A stretch of DNA of 64,000 bases from Paraburkholderia sp. Ac-20340 (GTDB lineage: Bacteria; Pseudomonadota; Gammaproteobacteria; Burkholderiales; Burkholderiaceae), in assembly GCF_017104965.1 (NCBI RefSeq), contig NZ_JAAGPR010000026.1, forward strand, positions 1-64,000, in the 5' to 3' direction. The first letter of the stretch is position 1. Each line of letters opens with the position of its first letter. Made by a program: the position numbers and the translations under genes. Positions 8,326 through 16,392 of the stretch are shown piece by piece. The notes below the pieces were generated by a model, which was not told the DNA's origin, made no database searches, and was given only the letters and a program-made list of their open reading frames with translations.

Positions 8326-9384
8326 TTACTGACCGGCCGGATGCACCGGCAGATCGTCGTAACCCTTGAGCCGATAGATGACGAACGACGCCACCCACGC
8401 GAACACAAACACGCCGATGATGACGAAGCCCAGGTTATTGAAGTTATCGTTGAGCGTGCCGATGGCATCCCAGAAGAGGCCCTTGAAACCGAACCGGTCG
8501 TTCAGCAGCCCGAGCGTTTCAATCCCGCCGATCAGCACCGCCACGGCCACCGAAACCAGCGTGATCGTGAGGTTGTAATAGAGCTTGCGAATCGGCCGCA
8601 CGAAGGCCCAGTCGTAGGCGCCGAGCATCAGCACGCCGTCGGTGGTATCGACGAGCGACATGCCGGCCGCGAACAAAACGGGAAACACCAGCACTACGCT
8701 CATCGACACGCCTTGCGACGCCTGGCTCGCGGAAATGCCCAGCAGACTCACTTCCGTCGCCGTATCGAAGCCGAGTCCGAACAGGAAACCCAGCGGCAGC
8801 ATCCATGCCGGATTCGACACCAGCCGGAACAGCGGACGAAACAGGCGCGCCAGCAGGCCGCGATTGTTGAGCAGCAGATCGAGATCGTCGTGGTCGTAGG
8901 GTTCGCCGCGGCGCACGCGCGTGAAGGCGCGCCACACGCCGCGCAGGATCACGATGTTCATCGCGGCGATCAGGAACAGGAACAACGCGGAAACGCTGGT
9001 GGAAATCACGCCGCCGATATCCTTCCAGGCTTCGACGCGGGTTTCCAGCGCGGCGGCCGTAGCGGCGACGGCCGCGGCCACCAGCAGCACCACGGCCGAA
9101 TGGCCGAGCGCGAAGAAAAAACCGACGGTGACGGGGCGCTGGCCGTCCTGCATCAGCTTGCGCGTGACGTTGTCGATGGCGGCGATGTGATCGGCGTCGA
9201 CGGCGTGGCGCAGGCCGAAGCCATAGGCGAGCAGGCCGGTGCCGAGCAGCAGCGGATGCGCGTGAAAGGCGATAAACGCCCAGATCCATGCGCCGATGTT
9301 GAAGGCGGCAAGCACGAGGTAAATGCCGGTGACGCGGCGGCGCAGACCGCCAGGCGCGGCGGCCGTGGGCAAAACAGTGGACAT
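8326..9384 (-). CDS. NiCoT-family nickel/cobalt transporter
   Basis: A 352-residue inner-membrane permease of the HoxN/NixA/NhlF type with eight or so membrane segments. The family signature RHAVDADHIAAIDN (metal-binding, helix 2) is near residue 62, and further signatures are LGHSAVV and LGFDTATE. It imports Co2+ or Ni2+ with high affinity. The upstream cobalamin riboswitch and downstream BtuB-like receptor point to cobalt for B12 synthesis. The frame is open to 9582 but that part overlaps the riboswitch; ATG 9384 lies beyond it and gives a normal family length. Confidence 0.93.
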   Translation of the reverse strand: MSTVLPTAAAPGGLRRRVTGIYLVLAAFNIGAWIWAFIAFHAHPLLLGTGLLAYGFGLRHAVDADHIAAIDNVTRKLMQDGQRPVTVGFFFALGHSAVVLLVAAAVAATAAALETRVEAWKDIGGVISTSVSALFLFLIAAMNIVILRGVWRAFTRVRRGEPYDHDDLDLLLNNRGLLARLFRPLFRLVSNPAWMLPLGFLFGLGFDTATEVSLLGISASQASQGVSMSVVLVFPVLFAAGMSLVDTTDGVLMLGAYDWAFVRPIRKLYYNLTITLVSVAVAVLIGGIETLGLLNDRFGFKGLFWDAIGTLNDNFNNLGFVIIGVFVFAWVASFVIYRLKGYDDLPVHPAGQ

Positions 9385-9489
9385 AAGACAGTTCCTGAGG
9401 TCGGGCTGTCCTTGCAACAGGCGCGTGCCCGCGCGAGCGGGCGGCGCTGGCGCATCGGGACACCCCGCCCGGCGCGGCTGCTTGGACCT

Positions 9490-9665
9490 CGGTCGATGGC
9501 AGGTCTCCTGGCTCGCGGGTCGCCGCCCAGGCCGGCCTTCCCGGTTTCCCAGTGGCACGTGTGGCATGGACTCGCCGCTCACAGTTGCGGGGGCAGCCGC
9601 AGACTTCAGGCGCGTGCGCCTCTACTGCGTTCCCTTTTGATTCCCTCGCGGGAAACCATCAGCGC
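9490..9665 (-). promoter_or_regulatory. Cobalamin riboswitch
   Basis: On the minus strand the B12-box-like AGCCAGGAGACCTGCC lies at about 9498-9513. Preceding it are CCACTGGGAAACCGGGAAGG and the conserved core GCTGCCCCCGCAACTGT, with an AGTCTGCGG-type segment upstream. This is the standard aptamer order of the AdoCbl class. It sits about 105 nt before the NiCoT start, so high cobalamin should shut off the NiCoT-btuB operon. Confidence 0.93.
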
Positions 9666-9721
9666 GCAAGGGTAGGGGCGCAGGATCGAGGCGTCAACCG
9701 CGCGGGCGCGCGGCGTTGCGA

Positions 9722-9761
9722 AAATGCGCCGGTTGGTCCTCGCAAAGAGGGCAACCGGCGC
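9722..9761 (-). terminator. Terminator after the UbiX-like gene
   Basis: GCGCCGGTTG (9726-9735) pairs with CAACCGGCGC (9752-9761). Read on the minus strand, the stem is followed by ATTTT. It lies 30 nt past the stop of the UbiX-like gene and insulates it from the riboswitch operon. Confidence 0.65.
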
Positions 9762-9790
9762 GACCTCAGTGAAGTCTCATGGGAGGACCG

Positions 9791-10393
9791 TCATGCCGCC
9801 CGCACACTGGGCATATCGCGCCACGCCTCGATGCGCTCGGTGTCGAGGCCGAACTGGTCGAGCGCGCGGCTCACCGAATGATCGACCATCTCTTCCAGGC
9901 TCTGCGGCTTCGCGTAGAACGCGGGCACGGGCGGAAACACCACGGCGCCCGCTTCGGTCACCGTCGTCATATTGCGCAGATGAATCAGGTTCAGCGGCGT
10001 TTCGCGCACCATCAGCACGAGCGGCAGACGTTCCTTGAGCACGACATCGGCGGCGCGCGTGAGCAGCGTGCTGGTGACGCCCGAGGCGATCTCGCCCACC
10101 GTGCGCATCGAGCACGGCACCACCAGCATGCCGAGCGTGCGAAACGATCCCGATGAAATCGACGCGCCTACATCGGCGATCGCATGGACGTGATCGGCCA
10201 GTGCGTGGACTTCGTCGCGGGCGAGCGAGGACTCGTATTCGCGCGTGAGTTCGGCCGCGCGCGACATCACCAGATGCGTTTCCACGCCCATGTCGCGCAA
10301 CAGGCGCAGCGTGCGCTCCGCGTAGATGAAACCCGTTGCGCCCGTCACGCCGACGATCAGACGCTTGCGGCCATCGAGTGCGCGCTTACTCAT
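9791..10393 (-). CDS. ubiX: UbiX-type flavin prenyltransferase
   Basis: A 200-residue flavoprotein of the UbiX/Pad1 family, which attaches a dimethylallyl group to FMN to make prenylated FMN, the cofactor of UbiD decarboxylases. The Rossmann-like start IVGVTGATGF is at 12-22. The SSGSF segment near 80, the PCSMRTVGEIASG motif near 93-105 and RETPLN near 129-134 are the flavin- and prenyl-binding signatures. It overlaps the upstream ubiD-like gene by 8 nt, so the two are translationally coupled. The symbol follows the family; the gene may be a catabolic paralogue (Pad1/VdcB/BsdB type) rather than the ubiquinone-pathway copy. Confidence 0.92.
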   Translation of the reverse strand: MSKRALDGRKRLIVGVTGATGFIYAERTLRLLRDMGVETHLVMSRAAELTREYESSLARDEVHALADHVHAIADVGASISSGSFRTLGMLVVPCSMRTVGEIASGVTSTLLTRAADVVLKERLPLVLMVRETPLNLIHLRNMTTVTEAGAVVFPPVPAFYAKPQSLEEMVDHSVSRALDQFGLDTERIEAWRDMPSVRAA

Positions 10394-11936
10394 GATCGTC
10401 GCCTGCCTTATCGTCGAACAGCGACGGCGCCCACGGACGCGGATCGACTTCCATGAACTTCGCGCGCTCGAATTCGCCGCGCAGATGGAAGGGCGCCGTG
10501 CAGTCGAACACCACCTTGCAGGTCACGCCGCGCGCGGGCAGCGCCGGGTTGAAGTCGGGCGTCTGCGACGGGTCGAGCACGTGGCCGTTCACCTTGGGCA
10601 GCACCATCGACGAGACATCGCCCTGATAGCGCGTGGTCATGGCCCAGAGCACGTCGTCGCTGTCGAAGGGATCGACGTCTTCATCGACGAGAATCACGTG
10701 CTTGAGCTCCGAATACACGCCCAGCGCGATCAGCGCGGCCTGGCGCGCGCGGCCGTCGTCGAACGCGTTGCGCTTGTTGACCTGCATCACCGCGAGCAGC
10801 TTGCCGCCGCCGGCCGTGTGCGCGTAGACCTGGCTCACGAAGCCCGGCATGGCCGCTTCCACGGCGTTGTAGATGCTGGCTTCGGTGGGAATGCCCGCGA
10901 GGTTGGTGTGCTCTTCGCCGGGGCCGACGAGCGTCTGCATGATCGCGCCGTGGCGCATCGTCACGGCCTTGACCTTGATGACCGGCAGCGACGGATTGGC
11001 CGGGCCGTTATAGCCGGGGAATTCCGGCATCGCGTGACCCGTGTGGGTGTTCTGGTCTTCGACCACGCGCACATTCGGCAGGATTTCCCCTTCGATGACG
11101 ATCTCGGCGCGCGCGATCGACTTCTGCGCGACGCTCACGCAATCGACCAGTTCGACCGGCGTGCCGCGCAGGCCGCCTGCGATCGACAGTTCGTCGAAAC
11201 CGAGCGGCGTGGTGGGCGCCTCGAAACACGCGCCGATGTGGATCGCCGGATCGAGGCCCATGTTGATCGAGACGGGCAGCGCTTCGCCGCGCGCTTCGGC
11301 CTTCTGGCGGAAGGCGTCGATATGGCGGCCCGGTGCGAAGAAGATCGAGAGTTCGTCGCGGCTTTGCACGCACAGGCGGTGGATCGTGACGTCGGCGTGG
11401 CCGGTGTCGGGATCGCTGGCGAGCGCGAGGCCCAGGCACAGGAACGGGCCGGCGTCGCTCGTGGTGTTGGTGGGCGCGGGAATCAGCTTGCGCAGATCGA
11501 AATCCGGGTCGCTCGCCAGATGCACGGTCTGCTGGCAGGGCGCGTTTTCGCGCGCCACGGTGACCGGCGCGATGGCGTTGCGCACGGCTTCGGCCATGCG
11601 CTGCGTAAGGCGGCGCGACGGCGCATCGAACAGCATGCCGACGCGCTTGCGGCTGGCCATCAGGCCGACCAGCACGCGGCTTTGCGGATAACCCTTGATG
11701 TTGTTGAAGATCATCGCCGGACCGAGGCGCGTGGGACGCTCGACCGTGCCGCCCGCGCCGATGCGCTTGTAGACGCCCGCGAGTTGGCCGTGCGGATCGA
11801 CTTCGTGGCCGGTTTCGAGAAGCTGGCCGGGCTCGTTGGCGATGCGCGCGAGCGCCGAGCGCAGGTCGTTGACGGGCGCGTGCTGTTCTTCTGCGTTGTG
11901 GGGAAGGTTTGCTGCGAATTCGTTCTGCTGATGCAT
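10386..11936 (-). CDS. UbiD-family decarboxylase
   Basis: About 516 residues, matching the usual length of prenyl-FMN-dependent UbiD (de)carboxylases. Visible family features are the N-terminal LGPAMIFNNIKGYP, LRGTPVELVDC with the E-x-V-x-C type core, EIVIEGEILP, and the E-H-T-N-L and late metal/prenyl-FMN segments. The pair with UbiX and a divergent LysR gene suggests regulated decarboxylation of an aromatic or hydroxyaromatic acid rather than housekeeping ubiquinone synthesis; the substrate is not readable. Two starts are possible, 11951 and 11936; neither has a strong ribosome site, and the second, MHQQNEF, is used here. Confidence 0.88.
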   Translation of the reverse strand: MHQQNEFAANLPHNAEEQHAPVNDLRSALARIANEPGQLLETGHEVDPHGQLAGVYKRIGAGGTVERPTRLGPAMIFNNIKGYPQSRVLVGLMASRKRVGMLFDAPSRRLTQRMAEAVRNAIAPVTVARENAPCQQTVHLASDPDFDLRKLIPAPTNTTSDAGPFLCLGLALASDPDTGHADVTIHRLCVQSRDELSIFFAPGRHIDAFRQKAEARGEALPVSINMGLDPAIHIGACFEAPTTPLGFDELSIAGGLRGTPVELVDCVSVAQKSIARAEIVIEGEILPNVRVVEDQNTHTGHAMPEFPGYNGPANPSLPVIKVKAVTMRHGAIMQTLVGPGEEHTNLAGIPTEASIYNAVEAAMPGFVSQVYAHTAGGGKLLAVMQVNKRNAFDDGRARQAALIALGVYSELKHVILVDEDVDPFDSDDVLWAMTTRYQGDVSSMVLPKVNGHVLDPSQTPDFNPALPARGVTCKVVFDCTAPFHLRGEFERAKFMEVDPRPWAPSLFDDKAGDDHE

Positions 11937-12022
11937 GGTGTTGCGGTCCATCCGGGTTGCTGACGGGCTCTATTTGACCCCTTGCGAACGATTGAATCAA
12001 TAAATCGAAACCGGTGATTTTG

Positions 12023-12037
12023 ATAAGATAATCTTAT
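12023..12037. promoter_or_regulatory. Palindromic operator between ubiD and the LysR gene
   Basis: ATAAGAT-A-ATCTTAT is a perfect 7-bp inverted repeat with a one-base centre, in the divergent intergenic region 20 nt before the LysR start. It contains the T-N11-A spacing expected of LysR sites and probably serves autoregulation and control of the ubiD-ubiX operon. Confidence 0.6.
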
Positions 12038-12056
12038 TTTTAAACCGGAGCCGACG

Positions 12057-12935
12057 ATGGATTTCCGTCACTTCCGCACCTTCGTGATCGCCGCCGAGGA
12101 ACTGCATTTCGGCCATACGGCCGAGCGTCTGGGGATTGCGCAACCCGCGGTGACGCAGCAGATCAAGGCGCTGGAAACGCAGTTAGGCTTCAAGGTGTTT
12201 CATCGCGTGCGGCGCGGCATCGAACTCACCCCGGCGGGCACCGTGTTTCTCAACCATGCGCGCGCGGCGCTCGCGCAGGCCGAAACGGCCGTGCTGGCGG
12301 GGCGGCGTGCGAGTCGCGGCGAACTCGGCAAGCTGTGTATCGCCTACGCGAATTCGATCGTGCTCGAACCCGAATTGCCCGCGTTGCTCAAGCGCTTCAC
12401 CCAGGCGCGCCCCGAGGTCGAACTGGAATTGCGCGGGATTTCGGTGCAGGAGCAGATGAGCGCGCTGGCAGACGAGCGGATCGACGTGGCGTTTTTGCGT
12501 TCGCCGCCGGGCCCGCTGCCGGGCTCGATCCGCATCACGCCTTTTTCGCGCACGCCGCTCGATCTGGTGCTCGCGCGCGATCATCGGCTGGCGCGCAGAA
12601 AGCGCGTGAGCTTGCGCGAAGTCGCGGAGGATCGCCTGATCGTGGTGGATGATCCGGCCGGCGTGGGCCTTGGGCATCGCGCGCTGGAGCTTTGTCTGGA
12701 AGCCGGGTTCGAGCCGGCCAGCACGCTGCGCACGACCGATTCCGTGGGCGTGATGCGCTTTGCAGCGGCCGGTCTGGGCGTGGGGCTCGTGCCGCGCACG
12801 CTCGCGCGCTTCGACGTGGAGGACGCCGTCTTCAAGCCGCTGGCGATGGCGAACGGCTTTAGCGAAGTGGTGATCGCCACGCGCGCCTACGATCGGGCGG
12901 CGGCCACGCGCGCGCTGCTGGAGATGGCAGTTTAA
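12057..12935 (+). CDS. LysR-type transcriptional regulator
   Basis: A 292-residue LysR regulator. The winged helix-turn-helix occupies residues 1-60 (FRTFVIAAEELHFGHTAERLGIAQPAVTQQIKALE in sequence), followed by a linker helix and a type-2 periplasmic-binding-like effector domain (about 88-290). The N-terminus FRTFVIAAEELHFGHTAE resembles the BenM/CatM/CatR branch that senses aromatic-pathway metabolites. It diverges from the ubiD-ubiX operon with a palindrome between, so it likely controls that operon. The ATG at 12057 has an ACCGGAG ribosome site upstream. Confidence 0.92.
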   Translation: MDFRHFRTFVIAAEELHFGHTAERLGIAQPAVTQQIKALETQLGFKVFHRVRRGIELTPAGTVFLNHARAALAQAETAVLAGRRASRGELGKLCIAYANSIVLEPELPALLKRFTQARPEVELELRGISVQEQMSALADERIDVAFLRSPPGPLPGSIRITPFSRTPLDLVLARDHRLARRKRVSLREVAEDRLIVVDDPAGVGLGHRALELCLEAGFEPASTLRTTDSVGVMRFAAAGLGVGLVPRTLARFDVEDAVFKPLAMANGFSEVVIATRAYDRAAATRALLEMAV

Positions 12936-13069
12936 AAGTACGCGTTCCCAGATGGCGCTCGCCATAGATGAATTTTTCTCACTAGCTCATGCAGCTTCAG
13001 GCCGATTGTTGAGCCAGATATTGCGTCCTACACTGCGTGGCATCGCAATTCATCAACGGGAGAGCACGC

Positions 13070-14053
13070 ATGGACAAGCGCACATTGGGCAAGAGCGGCC
13101 TGGAAGTCTCGGCGATCGGGCTCGGCTGCATGGGCCTGAGCTTTGGATACGGCCCCGCCACCAGCACGTCGGAAGGCGTGGCGCTGATTCGCGCGGCGTT
13201 CGAGCGCGGCGTGACGTTCTTCGATACCGCCGAAGCCTACGGACCGTTCGTCAACGAAACGCTGCTGGGCGAAGCGCTCGCGCCGATGCGCGATCAAGTG
13301 GTGATCGCCACCAAGTTCGGCTTTCAGGACGGCGATGCGAAGAAGCCGCTCGACAGCCGCCCCGAGCGCATTCGCGCCGTAGCGGAAGCCGCGCTCAAGC
13401 GTCTGAAGACCGATCGCATCGACTTGTTCTATCAGCATCGCGTCGATCCGAATGTGCCGGTCGAGGACGTGGCGGGCACCGTCGCCGATCTGATCAAGGA
13501 AGGCAAGGTCAAGCACTTCGGCATGTCCGAGGCTGGCGAGCAGTCGATTCGCCGCGCGCATGCGGTGCAGCCGGTTGCGGCGCTGCAAAGCGAGTATTCG
13601 CTGTGGTGGCGCGAGCCGGAAACATCGGTGCTGCCGGTGCTGGAAGAACTGGGGATCGGTTTCGTGCCGTTCAGCCCGCTGGGCAAGGGCTTTCTCACCG
13701 GCGCCATCGACGAAAACACGCAATTCGATCAGAGCGATTTCCGTAACGTGGTGCCGCGTTTCTCGGAAGAAAACCGCAAGGCCAATGCGGCCCTCGTGGA
13801 CGTGCTGGGCGCGATTGCCGCGGGCAAGGGCGCGACGCGCGCGCAGATCGCCATTGCGTGGTTGCTCGCGCAGAAGCCGTGGATCGTGCCGATTCCGGGC
13901 ACGACCAAGAGGCATCGGCTTGAAGAGAATGTCGGCGCGGCGGCCGTGACGCTCGATGCAGCCGATCTGGCGGCGATCGAAGCGGCGCTCAGGCAGGTCG
14001 ATATCGTGGGCGACCGTTATCCGGCGCATTTGCAGAGCCGCGTCGGGCGCTGA
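13070..14053 (+). CDS. Aldo/keto reductase
   Basis: A 327-residue TIM-barrel oxidoreductase of the AKR superfamily (AKR11/13-like, YajO/IolS style). The N-terminal LGLGCMG-type motif is read as AIGLGCMGLSFGYG (17-30), the catalytic Asp and Tyr lie in FFDTAEAYGPFVNE (about 57-70), the Lys in ATKFG, and the His in LFYQHRVDP. The NADPH-binding segment IPGTTKRHRLEENVGAAAV is near 281-299. It reduces carbonyl compounds in the cytosol; the substrate is unknown. Start 13070 matches the family and follows GGGAGAG. It comes after the LysR gene by 134 bp and ends before a hairpin. Confidence 0.92.
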   Translation: MDKRTLGKSGLEVSAIGLGCMGLSFGYGPATSTSEGVALIRAAFERGVTFFDTAEAYGPFVNETLLGEALAPMRDQVVIATKFGFQDGDAKKPLDSRPERIRAVAEAALKRLKTDRIDLFYQHRVDPNVPVEDVAGTVADLIKEGKVKHFGMSEAGEQSIRRAHAVQPVAALQSEYSLWWREPETSVLPVLEELGIGFVPFSPLGKGFLTGAIDENTQFDQSDFRNVVPRFSEENRKANAALVDVLGAIAAGKGATRAQIAIAWLLAQKPWIVPIPGTTKRHRLEENVGAAAVTLDAADLAAIEAALRQVDIVGDRYPAHLQSRVGR

Positions 14054-14074
14054 GTCGGACGTCGACGGCTGACA

Positions 14075-14098
14075 ATCTGGTTGCGCATGCAACCAGAT
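14075..14098 (+). terminator. Hairpin after the aldo/keto reductase gene
   Basis: ATCTGGTTGC (14075-14084) pairs perfectly with GCAACCAGAT (14089-14098) around GCAT. No T tract follows, so strength is uncertain, but the position 22 nt past the stop fits a terminator. Confidence 0.5.
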
Positions 14099-14271
14099 CG
14101 ATGCGGGAATGCGCGTGACATGCCGCATCATTCACGAATCGTGTTTAATGTCTCCACGCCTCGGGGGCTAATGTTTGTGCGCTTTCTGGGGCATGCTTGC
14201 GGTTATCGAAGCGCGCCAATCGGGGCGCGCCACATCGAGTCATCGAGCAAACGAGCAACGGAGAACGAGAC

Positions 14272-15351
14272 ATGAGCAAGACCTACCGCATCGCAGCGAT
14301 TCCCGGCGACGGCATTGGCCTGGAAGTGATGCCCGAGGGCGTGCGCGTCGTGGAGGCGGCGGCAGCAAAATTCGGTCTGTCGATCGAATTCACGCATTTC
14401 GACTGGGCCAGCTGCGATTATTACCTCGAGCACGGCAAGATGATGCCGGACGACTGGTTCGCCACGCTCAAGGGTTTCGACGCGATTTACTTCGGCGCGG
14501 TGGGCTGGCCCGACAAGGTGCCCGATCATATTTCGCTGTGGGGTTCGCTGCTCAAATTCCGCCGCGAATTCGACCAGTATGTGAATCTGCGCCCGGTGCG
14601 TTTGCTGCCCGGCGTGCCGTGCCCGCTCGCGAACCGCAAGCCCGGCGATATCGACTTTTTCGTGGTGCGCGAAAACACCGAAGGCGAATATAGCTCGGTG
14701 GGCGGCAAGATGTTCGAAGGCACGGATCGCGAATTCGTGCTGCAGGAATCGGTATTCACGCGTCAGGGCACGGATCGCATTCTCAAGTACGCATTCGAAC
14801 TCGCGAATCAGCGCGGCCGCAAGAAACTCACGGCGGCGACGAAATCGAATGGCATTTCGATCAGCATGCCGTATTGGGACGAGCGCGTGGCCGCCATGGG
14901 CGAGGCTTATCCGGATGTGAAATGGGACAAGCAGCACATCGATATTCTGTGCGCGCGCTTTGTGCTGCAACCGGATCGCTTCGATGTGGTGGTGGCGTCC
15001 AATCTGTTCGGCGATATTCTTTCCGACCTCGGTCCTGCCTGCACGGGCACGATTGGTCTGGCGGCATCGGCGAACCTGAATCCCGAGCGCAATTTCCCGT
15101 CGCTGTTCGAGCCGGTGCATGGCTCGGCGCCCGATATCTTCGGCAAGGAAATCGCTAACCCCATCGCCATGATCTGGTCGGGCGCGATGATGCTCGACTT
15201 CCTCGGCAACGGCGACGCGCAGTTCAAGGCCGCGCACGATGCGATCATGCAGGCAATCGAAAAGGTGCTGGTGGAAGGCCCGCGCACGCCGGATATGGGC
15301 GGCGAGGCGAAGACCGGCGATGTGGGCCGGGCAGTGGCGCAAGCGCTTTGA
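14272..15351 (+). CDS. Tartrate dehydrogenase / D-malate dehydrogenase family protein
   Basis: A 359-residue member of the isocitrate/isopropylmalate dehydrogenase family. IPGDGIGLEVMPEG is at 9-22, substrate-binding arginines lie in SLLKFRREFDQYVNLRPVRL (about 95-115), and VRENTEGEYSSVGG and the metal-binding DILSDLGPACTG are present. The residue pattern RENTEGEYS matches the tartrate/D-malate branch (Ttu/DmlA/YeaU) rather than LeuB. These enzymes oxidise L-tartrate or decarboxylate D-malate with NAD+ and Mn2+. The start at 14272 is preceded by CGGAGAACGAG. No tartrate transporter is adjacent, so the physiological substrate is open. Confidence 0.88.
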   Translation: MSKTYRIAAIPGDGIGLEVMPEGVRVVEAAAAKFGLSIEFTHFDWASCDYYLEHGKMMPDDWFATLKGFDAIYFGAVGWPDKVPDHISLWGSLLKFRREFDQYVNLRPVRLLPGVPCPLANRKPGDIDFFVVRENTEGEYSSVGGKMFEGTDREFVLQESVFTRQGTDRILKYAFELANQRGRKKLTAATKSNGISISMPYWDERVAAMGEAYPDVKWDKQHIDILCARFVLQPDRFDVVVASNLFGDILSDLGPACTGTIGLAASANLNPERNFPSLFEPVHGSAPDIFGKEIANPIAMIWSGAMMLDFLGNGDAQFKAAHDAIMQAIEKVLVEGPRTPDMGGEAKTGDVGRAVAQAL

Positions 15352-15377
15352 TGTAGGACGTGCAGGCCTGCGTGACG

Positions 15378-15590
15378 TCAGATGCGTCGCGCGGGCGGCC
15401 ACTGTTGTTGAGGTTGACGCGTGAGCGCCCGTTCGCGTGTTTCCGGAACGCGGCCCATGCGGCCGGGTTCCGGATTGTCGATCAAGATATCCGCCTGATT
15501 TTCTATTTCTTCGTCTACGTGGATAGCTGCGCACGTGTCGTAGGCCTTTTCATCCATGCGGATAGGGAGCATGGAGGTTTGGGCGGCCAT
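15378..15590 (-). CDS. Small hypothetical protein (70 residues)
   Basis: I do not recognise this protein. It starts MAAQTSMLPIRMDEKAY and is acidic in its middle (HVDEEIENQADILIDNPEP) and basic at its end. A ribosome site TTGGAGAA lies 6 nt upstream of ATG 15590, and composition looks like real coding sequence, unlike the opposite strand. The frame runs further upstream to 15671 but without a good site. It is convergent with the tartrate-dehydrogenase-like gene and divergent from the next small gene. Confidence 0.6.
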   Translation of the reverse strand: MAAQTSMLPIRMDEKAYDTCAAIHVDEEIENQADILIDNPEPGRMGRVPETRERALTRQPQQQWPPARRI

Positions 15591-15743
15591 GTCGATTCTC
15601 CAATTCTCTTTGAAACGCATCGGCGATTGCATCTCGATTGAGATGCGCCTGATTGCGGTCGCATTGTCCAATCGATTTTCAGGATGAACCCGCGCGCACC
15701 CGGGTTAGCGTTGACGTTTTGCAGGCGTGACCTGGGAGCGAGG

Positions 15744-16097
15744 ATGCGTGAGAAAGGAGAGTTGGCGCGGCGTCTGATCGCGGCGATGCAGGACGGCGCA
15801 AGCGGTACGACGTCGGAGCTGGCGGTGCGGGCGCAGGTCGATGTGCGCAGCGTGCGGGCGATTCTGCGCCTGTGGCTGGACGCGGGCATCGTGCAGGTCT
15901 CCGAGGTGCTGGCGCCGCGCCGCACGCTGGTTTACCGCTACGGCGACGCCACGCCCGAAGCAGCGGGCGCGGCGGCGGTGCGTCAACCGCGCGTGCGGTC
16001 CATCGCCGAGATGCCGCCCGATCGCTGGCCGCAACTCGACCCCGATGTGGCGGCGGCCGTCGACGCGATGGTGCGGGTGAGTTCGCGCGAAGCGTGA
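15744..16097 (+). CDS. Small winged-helix-like hypothetical protein
   Basis: A 117-residue protein whose first 70 residues look like a winged helix: helices ELARRLIAAMQDG, TSELAVRAQVDVRSVRAILRLWLDAG, and a beta hairpin VSEVLAPRRTLVYRYG. The pattern suggests DNA binding or a replication-initiator-like fold, but no family is identified. The C-terminal part (PDRWPQLDPDVAAAVDAMVRVSSREA) is amphipathic. The ATG at 15744 is chosen because GGGAGCGAGG precedes it; an earlier ATG at 15684 has no comparable site. Confidence 0.65.
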   Translation: MREKGELARRLIAAMQDGASGTTSELAVRAQVDVRSVRAILRLWLDAGIVQVSEVLAPRRTLVYRYGDATPEAAGAAAVRQPRVRSIAEMPPDRWPQLDPDVAAAVDAMVRVSSREA

Positions 16098-16292
16098 AGC
16101 AAACCGGCGCGGCTTCGAGCCCGCGCCGCCATGCCTTACGCGTATCCAAAGCGGACGCTTTGCGACCGGCATCCATCAATACCATTCGAATATGCCGAAT
16201 GGATCAATATCCGCGATGATTATAATCGCGCTTTTTTATCAATTATCTGCGCGTGAAACAATCAAAACGATAAAATCTCGCAGCTTATCGAT

Positions 16293-16314
16293 GTTCAATA
16301 AGACGTTCAATAAG
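16293..16314. repeat. Short direct repeat in an AT-rich intergenic region
   Basis: GTTCAATAAG occurs at 16293-16302 and 16305-16314, separated by two bases. The whole 16098-16392 interval is gene-free and AT-rich, with GATAAAATC and its complement GATTTTATC also present. It probably holds the promoter of the TPM-DUF2339-DUF3999 genes. Confidence 0.5.
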
Positions 16315-16392
16315 TCGCTGCCATATTCAATCCGGTAAAAAATGCGATTTTATCGGCCGAAATAACTTCAAGAGTAAAAGAGACCGGTTGCA

